From an uncultured Oscillospiraceae bacterium (lineage in GTDB: Bacteria; Bacillota; Clostridia; Oscillospirales; Ruminococcaceae), in contig UQGL01000005.1 of NCBI GenBank assembly GCA_900540595.1, positions 1 to 64,000 of the forward strand: a DNA stretch of 64,000 bases, read 5' to 3'. A program made the translations under genes and the position numbers. Shown in pieces: positions 8,220 through 14,866 of this stretch (position 1 is its first letter; every line of letters starts with the position of its first letter). Below the pieces are notes generated by a model. It did no database searches, had not been told where the DNA came from, and saw nothing but the letters and a program-made list of their open reading frames with translations.

Positions 8220-8246
8220 GCTTCTCTGTTCGGAGAAGCTTTTTTA
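8220..8246 (+). terminator. Intrinsic terminator of degV
   Basis: GCTTCTC (8220-8226) pairs with GAGAAGC (8233-8239) and is followed by six or more T residues. The T-run reaches into the stop codon of the convergent minus-strand microprotein gene. Confidence 0.85.
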
Positions 8247-8369
8247 TTTTCCGCTAAAAAGCTTGTTCAGCAGATAGACCCCCAGCACCAGCGCGCCGAG
8301 GACGAGGAAGATCCCCGCCATACCGGCGCAGAGCATCGAGAGGGTGACGGGCAGCAGAGCAGTTGACAT
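8244..8369 (-). CDS. 41-residue membrane microprotein beside a sodium-pump beta subunit
   Basis: A small open frame starts at ATG 8369 with GGAGG 8-12 bases upstream and ends at TAA 8244. The protein has a single hydrophobic helix at about residues 8-35 (segments AGMAGIFLVLGALVLGVYLL) and a short basic end NKLFSGK. It lies 13 bp after the decarboxylase beta-subunit gene and is co-oriented with it. In oxaloacetate-decarboxylase pumps the small gamma subunit (OadG, PF04277) also begins with one N-terminal helix and binds the beta subunit, so this may be a minimal gamma-like partner. It lacks the soluble OadG tail. Coding status rests on SD, position and composition. Confidence 0.68.
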   Translation of the reverse strand: MSTALLPVTLSMLCAGMAGIFLVLGALVLGVYLLNKLFSGK

Positions 8370-8382
8370 GGCGCAAGCCTCC

Positions 8383-9522
8383 TTATACATAACCGTTCAT
8401 CAGGGTCAGAATCAGGCCGCCGGCGATGACCGATGCAATCTGGCCCGAGACATTGACGCTGATCGAGTACATGAGCAGGAAATTCTGGTTATCCTCGGCC
8501 AGACCCATCTGGTTGACGACACGGCCGCTCATCGGGAAGGCGGAGATGCCCGCCGCGCCGATCATCGGGTTCAGCTTCTTGCCCTCGGGCAGGAACAAAT
8601 TCAGCAGCTTGGCAAAGAAAACGCCGCCCGCCGTGTCAAAGACAAAGGCCACCAGACCAAGCGCCAGAATCAGCAGGGTGTCGGGGCGGACAAACTTGTC
8701 GGCGGTCATCTGCCCGGCCACGGTCAGGCCCAGCACGATCGTGATGAGGTTGGCCAGCACATTCTGGGCCGTCTCGGACAGAGCGTTCAGCACGCCGCAC
8801 TCGCGCAGCAGGTTGCCGAACATCAAAAAGCCGACCAGTGCCACGCTGGCGGGGGCCACAAGACCGGCCAGCACAGTGACAACGATGGGGAAGAGGATCT
8901 TGGTCGTTTTGCTGACGCTGCCCTTCTGGTAGGGCATCCGGATCCGCCGCTCCTTCTGGGTGGTGCAAAGGCGGATGACCGGCGGCTGCACGATGGGCAC
9001 CAGCGCCATATAGCTGTAGGCTGCCACCATGATAGCGCCCAGATACTTGCTGCCCAGCGTGTTGGCGACAAAGATGGCCGTGGGACCGTCTGCCGCGCCG
9101 ATAACGGCGATGGAGGCTGCGTCAGGCAGGTCGAAGAACAGCCCCGCCAGCACCAGCGTGACAAAGATGCCCAGCTGCGCCGCTGCGCCGAACAGCATCA
9201 GCCACGGCTTTTCCAGCAGCGGGCCGAAGTCGATCATGGCACCGATGCCGATGAAGAGCAGCAGCGGGAACAGCTCGTTGGACATACCCGCGTCAAAAAG
9301 CGCGCTGATCGGGCCAACGGTCTCGCCCTGTGTGATGGCGCCGGACATCGGCAGGTTGACGAGGATCGCGCCGAAGCCCATCGGCAGCAGCAGGCTCGGC
9401 TCCATTTTTTTGACGATGGCAAGGTAGATCAGCAGGCCGCCGATGACCCACATGACCACCATCTGCCAGGTGAGGTTGCCGAGGTTTGTGAACAGCCCGG
9501 CAAAGGTTTGCAGGATTTGCAT
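8383..9522 (-). CDS. Sodium ion-translocating decarboxylase beta subunit (OadB/GcdB/MmdB type)
   Basis: A 379-residue polytopic membrane protein that couples decarboxylation of a carboxybiotin intermediate to Na+ export. The residues known to matter in Klebsiella OadB (D203, Y229, N373, G377, S382, R389) correspond by motif and exact spacing to D145 (in GAADGPTAI), Y171, N318, G322, S327 and R334 here, so the channel looks intact. No carboxyltransferase alpha subunit or biotin carrier is in the window, which leaves the substrate (oxaloacetate, methylmalonyl-CoA or glutaconyl-CoA) open. It is preceded by a structured leader with a terminator and followed by the microprotein gene. Confidence 0.87.
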   Translation of the reverse strand: MQILQTFAGLFTNLGNLTWQMVVMWVIGGLLIYLAIVKKMEPSLLLPMGFGAILVNLPMSGAITQGETVGPISALFDAGMSNELFPLLLFIGIGAMIDFGPLLEKPWLMLFGAAAQLGIFVTLVLAGLFFDLPDAASIAVIGAADGPTAIFVANTLGSKYLGAIMVAAYSYMALVPIVQPPVIRLCTTQKERRIRMPYQKGSVSKTTKILFPIVVTVLAGLVAPASVALVGFLMFGNLLRECGVLNALSETAQNVLANLITIVLGLTVAGQMTADKFVRPDTLLILALGLVAFVFDTAGGVFFAKLLNLFLPEGKKLNPMIGAAGISAFPMSGRVVNQMGLAEDNQNFLLMYSISVNVSGQIASVIAGGLILTLMNGYV

Positions 9523-9555
9523 AAGCTCCCTCCCATGGGTTATGGGCGGCAGGGC

Positions 9556-9691
9556 AAAATAAAAAGACCCCTGCCGCAGAAAAACTGCGGCAAAAGTCTC
9601 AGAATTGCAGTATGCCCCGGAGCCGCATCGGACGGCTCGTGGTGACGAAGCGATACGGCGCGGTGACCCGCGTCCCTTACTCCCTTTTACC
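9556..9691 (-). ncRNA. yybP-ykoY-like (Mn2+ class) riboswitch with terminator, upstream of the Na+-pump gene
   Basis: Read on the minus strand, the transcript opens with GGTAAAAGGGAGTA (from 9691) and closes with GAGACTTTTGCC. GGTAAAAG (9691-9684) pairs with CTTTTGCC (9596-9589) as an 8-bp P1 helix. Between them are hairpins and the segment GGGGCATACTG, so the GGGAGUA / CAUAC / GAGACUUU arrangement resembles the yybP-ykoY manganese riboswitch core. The P1 3' strand is also part of the 5' arm of a strong terminator (9599-9585 with 9579-9565, then TTTTTATTTT). Ligand-stabilised P1 would therefore prevent termination: an ON switch, as is usual for this class. The conserved GGGG appears as GGG, and a different ion-sensing class remains possible. 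Confidence 0.6.
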
Positions 9692-9699
9692 TACCTGAC

Positions 9700-9728
9700 A
9701 TTATAACGCAGGACGGAAGAATTTGCAA
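9700..9728 (-). promoter_or_regulatory. Promoter of the riboswitch/Na+-pump operon
   Basis: On the minus strand TTGCAA (9728-9723) and TATAAT (9705-9700) are 17 bp apart. The start should be near 9693, so the aptamer P1 begins at the first nucleotides of the RNA. Confidence 0.85.
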
Positions 9729-9756
9729 GAGCAAATTAGGCGGCAAAAGAAAGCCC

Positions 9757-11607
9757 TCAGTACACCGAGAAGTAGCCGATATGCTCCGGCTCGTTGTCCT
9801 CGACCAGTACCGTGAAGCCGCAGGGGTTGACCTCGGTGCTCTTGCCGAAAGCCTCCTCCGCGATCAGGTGCGGGCCGCGGTTCAGGATGATCTCCGCCGT
9901 CTGGGTCTTGCCCACGCGGCGGTAGTGCAGCACATCGCCCTCGGCACGGATCAGCTCAAGCCGCCCGCCGTCAAAGGCATCGCAGCTGCGGCGCAGGGCG
10001 GCCAGCGTTTTCATTGGGCCGCGCAGCCGCTGCTCGGTGGAGTTCCAGTCAAAGAACGCCCGGTTGAAGGGGTCGCGGTAGCCCTGCATGGCAATTTCAT
10101 CGCCGTAGTAGATGCAGGGCACGCCCGGCAGGGTAAAGATCATCGCATAGCCCAGCAGCAGGCGGCGGATGGCGCTGTCCATCTGGCCGGACGGGATGCA
10201 GCGCTTGCTCTGCCAGTAGCGGTCGCGGCCGTTGCAGGGCTCGCCCGCAATGGCGGTGATGGCGCGCTCGGTGTCATGGGTCGAGAGGAAGTTCATCGCA
10301 CAGTCCAGCGCCGGGGCAGGGTAGTTCTCGCAGATCTGCAGGATCCGGTCGGCCACATCCGCCGTGTCGGCGCCGCGCAGGTAATCCAGCGTGGCGTTGC
10401 GGAAAGGATAGTTCATCACAGCGTCGAGGCCGTGCCCGCGCAGGTAGGTGCGGCGCTGGCCGAAGGCCTCCTTCGTGGTGGCGTCCTCCCAGACCTCGCC
10501 CAGCAGCAGCTTGTCCTCACCGTGGGCTTTGACGGCGGCACGGATTTTTTCGATAAAGCTGTCAGGCAACTCATCGGCCACATCGAGCCGGAAGCCCGAG
10601 GCACCCAGCCCCAGCCAGGTGTCAATGACGCCGCCCTTGCCGCAGATAAAATCCACATAGGAGGGCGAATCCTCCTGCACCTCAGGCAGTGTCTCAAAGC
10701 CCCACCAGCTGCGGTAGCCGCAGGGATAGCCCGAGTCAAAGTCGTACCAGCTGCGGTAGGGCGAGCTGCGGTCGCGGTAGGCACCGCCCGGGCCGTAGCG
10801 GCCCTCGCGGTTGAAGTAGACCGAGTCCGAGCCGGTGTGGCTGAACACGCCGTCAAGAATGATGCGGATGCCCTCTCTGGCAGCGGCGGCGCAAAGGGCG
10901 CTGAACTCCTCGTTCGTGCCCAGAAGTGGGTCTGCCTTCAGATAGTTGGCCGTGTTGTAGCGGTGGTTGGCGTGGGCCTCAAAGATCGGGTTCAGATACA
11001 GGCAGGTGATGCCGAGATCGCGCAGATACGGCAGCTTTTGCTGGATGCCGGCAAAATCGCCGCCGTAGTAGTCCATGTTCAGGTAGCCCTCGCTCTGCTC
11101 AGTCGGCCAGAAGTAGGGCTCACCGGTCTTGTCGGCGCGGTAGATGCGGTCGGCGAAGGGCATCTCCTTGCCGGGGTTGCCCTCGCAGAAGCGGTCGGGG
11201 AAGATCTGGTACATCGTGCCGTTTTTCAGCCAGTCCGGGGTCTTGAAGTCCGGCTCGTAGACCGTCAGCTGCCAGTCCTGACCGTCAGTCCAGCTGAGCA
11301 CACCCTCGCCGCCGGGGGTGCGGTAGATGCGGCGGAAATCGGTGTACAGGTCAAAGTGGTAAAAGTACAGCCCCGAGGTGGTGGGCGTTACGGTCAGCGT
11401 GAAGTGGTTGATGTTGGGCGTCTGCCCGGTGAACTCCATGCGGTAGTGGACAGGGGATTCCCGGTCCTTGGTCAGCACCAGATGCGGGTCAACATAGCCG
11501 AGGTTTTCTGGCACCGTCAGGTTGAAAGTCACAGCCTGCCCGGCGGGAATTGCCCCGAACGGGGATTTGCAGGCGGTGTCGAGGCTGTTGTAGAATGTGT
11601 GGGACAT
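9757..11607 (-). CDS. GH13 alpha-glycosidase (neopullulanase/cyclomaltodextrinase type)
   Basis: A 616-residue glycoside hydrolase family 13 enzyme acting on alpha-glucans or maltodextrins. An N-terminal beta-sandwich (about 1-120, CBM34-like) precedes the (beta/alpha)8 catalytic domain. GH13 regions are visible as DGVFSHTG at about 252-259, GFRLDVADE with nucleophile D342, LGEVWE with acid/base E371 and LSTHDTER with D445. A C-terminal beta domain follows. There is no signal peptide, so it should be cytoplasmic and work on imported or stored oligosaccharides. It is followed on the same strand, upstream in the map, by glycogen phosphorylase, which suggests joint alpha-glucan breakdown. Exact specificity cannot be read from sequence. 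Confidence 0.87.
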   Translation of the reverse strand: MSHTFYNSLDTACKSPFGAIPAGQAVTFNLTVPENLGYVDPHLVLTKDRESPVHYRMEFTGQTPNINHFTLTVTPTTSGLYFYHFDLYTDFRRIYRTPGGEGVLSWTDGQDWQLTVYEPDFKTPDWLKNGTMYQIFPDRFCEGNPGKEMPFADRIYRADKTGEPYFWPTEQSEGYLNMDYYGGDFAGIQQKLPYLRDLGITCLYLNPIFEAHANHRYNTANYLKADPLLGTNEEFSALCAAAAREGIRIILDGVFSHTGSDSVYFNREGRYGPGGAYRDRSSPYRSWYDFDSGYPCGYRSWWGFETLPEVQEDSPSYVDFICGKGGVIDTWLGLGASGFRLDVADELPDSFIEKIRAAVKAHGEDKLLLGEVWEDATTKEAFGQRRTYLRGHGLDAVMNYPFRNATLDYLRGADTADVADRILQICENYPAPALDCAMNFLSTHDTERAITAIAGEPCNGRDRYWQSKRCIPSGQMDSAIRRLLLGYAMIFTLPGVPCIYYGDEIAMQGYRDPFNRAFFDWNSTEQRLRGPMKTLAALRRSCDAFDGGRLELIRAEGDVLHYRRVGKTQTAEIILNRGPHLIAEEAFGKSTEVNPCGFTVLVEDNEPEHIGYFSVY

Positions 11608-11634
11608 AAAAGTCTCCCCTTTATGTTAGCGTAA

Positions 11635-11777
11635 AGCCTTCTCCCTTGGGGGAGAAGGTGGCCCGGAGGGCCGGATGAGGGGAGAGCCTGCCGCTATGGC
11701 CCGGCAAAAGGGCGGCAGGGCAGACTTACCCCTCATCAGTCACCTTCGGTGACAGCTTCCCCCAATAGGGGGAAGCC
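11635..11777. repeat. Inverted CTTCCCC-type intergenic element
   Basis: A 143-bp element with hairpin ends: CCTTCTCCC/GGGAGAAGG on the left and GCTTCCCCC/GGGGGAAGC on the right. GGATGAGGGG and CCCCTCATCAG face each other inside. A very similar element lies at 17541-17694, and partial copies at about 45876 and 19439. Confidence 0.75.
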
Positions 11778-11782
11778 TATGC

Positions 11783-11812
11783 AAAAGGCCGTGCCCTGTG
11801 AAGGGCACGGCC
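11783..11812 (-). terminator. Intrinsic terminator of glycogen phosphorylase
   Basis: GGCCGTGCCC pairs with GGGCACGGCC (11787-11796 with 11803-11812). On the minus strand it is followed by TTTTGC. Confidence 0.82.
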
Positions 11813-11829
11813 AAGATCAAGTAACAGAA

Positions 11830-14232
11830 TTATTTGACGGGAGTGGCGCCCCAGATGTCACGCGCATAGTCCATGATGGAGCGGTCTGCGCTGAAGATAC
11901 CTGCGTTGGAGATGTTCATCAGGCTCATGTGGTTCCACTTCTGCTTGTCGCGGTACAGCTCCTGCAGATCGTGCTGGGCACGGCGGTAATCCTTGAAGTC
12001 CGCCATGACCATGTACGGGTCAGAGTTGCGCAGGTTGCTGGTGACTTCGCTGAAGTTTTCGCCGTTCCAGCCCTTCTCGAGGAAGTCCAGCACGGCCATA
12101 GCGGTGTTGTCGCCGCTGATAAAGGCGTTCGGGTGGTAGCCCATGCCCTTCAGCGCGTTGACCTCTGGGGTCAGCATGCCGAAGATGATCTCGTTCTCGT
12201 GGCCGGCGGCATCGGCGATCTCAACATTCGCGCCGTCCAGCGTGCCCAGCGTGATCGCGCCGTTCAGCATGAACTTCATGTTGCCGGTGCCGGAAGCCTC
12301 GGTGCCGGCCAGAGAGATCTGCTCGGAAACCTCGGAGGCAGGCATCAGGCGCTCAGACAGGCTGACGCAATAGTCCTCAAGGTAGACGATGCGCAGCTTG
12401 CCGCGCACGGCGGGATCTTCGTCAATCAGCTTGCCCAGCTTGCAGATCATGCGGATCATCTGCTTGGCCATGTAGTAGCCGGGGGCAGCCTTGGCGCCGA
12501 AGATGTAGGTCTTGGGGGTGAACTCGGCGTTGGGGTTGTTCTTCAGGTACAGGTACTCGGCCGCGATGTTCAGGGCGTTCAGGTGCTGGCGCTTGTACTC
12601 GTGCATGCGCTTGACCTGACAGTCGAAGATAGAGTCGGGGTCGATGACCTGACCGGTGGACTTCTGCAGATAGTTGGCGAACAGGACCTTGTTCTCGCGC
12701 TTGACCTTGGCGGCAGCAGCCTGCACGGTCTTGTCGTCCACGAACTTCTCCAGCTTCTTCAGCTCAGCAGCATCGGTCTTGAAGCCGTCGCCGATGGTCT
12801 CCTCCAGCAGACTGGTCAGGCCGGGGTTGGAGGCCAGCAGCCAGCGGCGGTAGGCAATGCCGTTGGTGACATTCTTGAACGCCTGCGGCTTGTACAGGAA
12901 GTAATCATGGAAGACGCTGTCCTTGATGATCTCGCTGTGCAGCTTGGAAACGCCGTTGATGGCGTGGCAGGTGTAGGCGCAGATGTTGGCGGTGCGGACC
13001 TGATTGTCGCCGATGATCGCCATGTAGTCGATCTTGCCCTGATCGCCGGGGAAGGCCTTGGCCAGATCGGCGCGGCAGCGGCGATCCATCTCGCAGACGA
13101 TCTGCCAGATGCGGGGCAGGGTGTTGCGGAAGATGTCCGCATTCCACTTTTCCAGCGCCTCGCTCATGACGGTGTGGTTGGTGTAGGCGAACACCTTGCG
13201 GCAGATGTCGAAGGCGGCGTCCCACTCATAGCTGCACTCGTCCAGCAGGATGCGCATCATCTCGGGGATGGCAACGGTCGGGTGGGTGTCGTTCAGCTGG
13301 ATGGCAACCTTGTCAGCCAGATTGTCCAGCGTGCCGTACTGGTTCAGGTGGTTCTGCAGGATGTCGGCGATGGACGCAGCAGAGAAGAAATACTGCTGGC
13401 GCAGACGCAGGATCTTGCCCTCGGTGTGGTTGTCGTTGGGGTAGAGGATCTTGGAGATCAGCTCTGCGGAGGCAGAATGGCTGATGGCGGTGTTGTAGTT
13501 GCCGGCGTTGAAGCTGCTCATATCAAAGCTGGGGGCCTTGGCCTGCCACAGACGCAGCTTGGAAACACCGTTGGAGCCGTAACCGGCGACATACATGTCG
13601 TTGGGCACGGCGATGACAGAGTTGTAGTTCTCGTACTTTACATGGTGGAAGCCGCCCTCCCACGTCTCGATGGCCTGACCGTCAAAGCGGATCTCCTGTG
13701 CCTGATCGGGGTGGCTCTTGATCCAGACCTGACCGCCGGGCAGCCAGTTGTCGGCAGTCTCCTGCTGCCAGCCGTCCACGATCTTCTGCTTGAAGATGCC
13801 GTACTCATACAGGATAGAGTAGCCGGTGCCGGGGATGCAGTCGGTGGCCATGCCGTCCAGATAGCAGGCGGCCAGACGGCCCAGACCGCCGTTGCCCAGG
13901 CCTGCATCGGGCTCCTGCTCATAGATGGTGTCGATCTTGACATCGGCATCGGCCAGCACGCTCTCGGCAACCTCGTTCAGGCCGAGGTTGAACAGGCTGG
14001 TGCGCAGGCTGCGGCCCATCAGGAACTCCATGCAGAGGTAGTAGACCTGCTTCTTGCCCTCGCCCAGAACCTTGGACTGGAACTGCTTCTGGCGGTCGGA
14101 CATGATCTGGCGGGTGATCATGGCGAGGCAGCGGTAGATCTGATCGGCGGAGGCCATGTCCAGAGTGACATTGCACTCGCTCATCAGCTTGTCTTTGAGC
14201 AGCTTCTCAAATTCACGCTTTGTGTATTTCAA
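11830..14232 (-). CDS. glgP: Glycogen/starch phosphorylase
   Basis: An 800-residue cytoplasmic PLP enzyme that releases glucose 1-phosphate from alpha-1,4-glucans. The pyridoxal-phosphate lysine lies in EASGTGNMKFMLNGA at about K653; GNGGLGRLAACYLDG near residue 120 and QLNDTHP near 330 are further family signatures. Length is normal. The start codon is TTG at 14232, with AAGGAG 10-15 bases upstream and the conserved N-terminus beginning there. It has its own promoter (14321-14349) and terminator. It partners functionally with the GH13 enzyme encoded next on the strand. Confidence 0.93.
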   Translation of the reverse strand: MKYTKREFEKLLKDKLMSECNVTLDMASADQIYRCLAMITRQIMSDRQKQFQSKVLGEGKKQVYYLCMEFLMGRSLRTSLFNLGLNEVAESVLADADVKIDTIYEQEPDAGLGNGGLGRLAACYLDGMATDCIPGTGYSILYEYGIFKQKIVDGWQQETADNWLPGGQVWIKSHPDQAQEIRFDGQAIETWEGGFHHVKYENYNSVIAVPNDMYVAGYGSNGVSKLRLWQAKAPSFDMSSFNAGNYNTAISHSASAELISKILYPNDNHTEGKILRLRQQYFFSAASIADILQNHLNQYGTLDNLADKVAIQLNDTHPTVAIPEMMRILLDECSYEWDAAFDICRKVFAYTNHTVMSEALEKWNADIFRNTLPRIWQIVCEMDRRCRADLAKAFPGDQGKIDYMAIIGDNQVRTANICAYTCHAINGVSKLHSEIIKDSVFHDYFLYKPQAFKNVTNGIAYRRWLLASNPGLTSLLEETIGDGFKTDAAELKKLEKFVDDKTVQAAAAKVKRENKVLFANYLQKSTGQVIDPDSIFDCQVKRMHEYKRQHLNALNIAAEYLYLKNNPNAEFTPKTYIFGAKAAPGYYMAKQMIRMICKLGKLIDEDPAVRGKLRIVYLEDYCVSLSERLMPASEVSEQISLAGTEASGTGNMKFMLNGAITLGTLDGANVEIADAAGHENEIIFGMLTPEVNALKGMGYHPNAFISGDNTAMAVLDFLEKGWNGENFSEVTSNLRNSDPYMVMADFKDYRRAQHDLQELYRDKQKWNHMSLMNISNAGIFSADRSIMDYARDIWGATPVK

Positions 14233-14320
14233 AATCGTTCTCTCCTTACTTCTTTCGATATAGCTTGGGAATACTGATTTTTGCGCTTGTATTTCGTGTG
14301 CCTACAAAAGCACACTATAG

Positions 14321-14349
14321 ATTATAACGGTATTTGCCCGTGTGCGCAA
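14321..14349 (-). promoter_or_regulatory. Promoter of glgP
   Basis: On the minus strand TTGCGC (14349-14344) and TATAAT (14326-14321) are 17 bp apart. Just downstream, GTGTGC and GCACAC (14316-14297 region) form a hairpin at the start of the leader. Confidence 0.78.
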
Positions 14350-14401
14350 GTCAAAATTGCCTGTTTACAGCTTTTTTATACAATTCCGTCAAAAAGGGCT
14401 T

Positions 14402-14428
14402 TTGTAAACTGTGGATTTGTATTATAAT
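14402..14428 (+). promoter_or_regulatory. Candidate promoter of zapA
   Basis: TTGTAA (14402-14407) and TATAAT (14423-14428) have a short 15-bp spacer. A good -10 but an imperfect overall fit. Confidence 0.55.
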
Positions 14429-14488
14429 AATGGCATGATTCTGCACCGTCACTGCAAAAAACGCGCGCAGACCGGAAGGAGTATGATT

Positions 14489-14866
14489 ATGGGTATGGCA
14501 ACCTCGAAAGTGCGGCTGAACATCTGCGGCTCGAGTTATGTGGTCAACACAAGCGAGAGCGAGGATTACATGCAAAACCTCGCTGACCGCCTCAATCTGG
14601 ACATGAACGAGCTGATGGCATCCTCGAACTCTGTCTCAATCACGACGGCGGCGGTCATGACGGCCCTCAACTACCGCGATGAGCTGGAAAAGGCCAGCGG
14701 CAGCGCCGACAATATGCGCCGCCAGATCAAGGATTATCTGGAAGATGCAGCCAGTGCCAAGATGGCTGCCGAGGAGGCCCGCCGCGAGAATGTGTCGCTG
14801 AAGCGCCGCATTGACGAGCTGGAGCGCCGTCTGCGCCGCAATCAGTTCCCTGTGGAGGACGAATGA
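14489..14866 (+). CDS. zapA: Cell division protein ZapA
   Basis: A 125-residue Z-ring-associated protein. The N-terminal ZapA domain (SKVRLNICGSSYVVNTSESEDYMQNLADRLN) runs to about residue 50, followed by a helix and a long charged coiled coil (about 70-120) that drives dimerisation and FtsZ bundling. Start 14489 was chosen because AAGGAG at 14476-14481 is 7 bp away; in-frame ATGs at 14483 and 14495 are alternatives. Its stop overlaps the start of the U32 gene (ATGA). Confidence 0.82.
   Translation: MGMATSKVRLNICGSSYVVNTSESEDYMQNLADRLNLDMNELMASSNSVSITTAAVMTALNYRDELEKASGSADNMRRQIKDYLEDAASAKMAAEEARRENVSLKRRIDELERRLRRNQFPVEDE

Noticed and set aside
8344..9645. 433-codon plus-strand frame over the Na+-pump gene
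   Set aside because: Hydrophilic Q/H/D/R-rich shadow of a membrane protein gene, also reading through the riboswitch leader.
9589..9691. SAM, guanidine or c-di-AMP riboswitch for the minus-strand leader
   Set aside because: The core sequences of those classes are absent; the terminal GGGAGUA/GAGACUUU pairing fits yybP-ykoY better.
11749..14277. 842-codon open frame opposite glycogen phosphorylase
   Set aside because: Very long, but its composition (V, L, G, D, H, Q) is the typical antisense shadow of a high-GC gene; the minus-strand gene has clear motifs, promoter and terminator.
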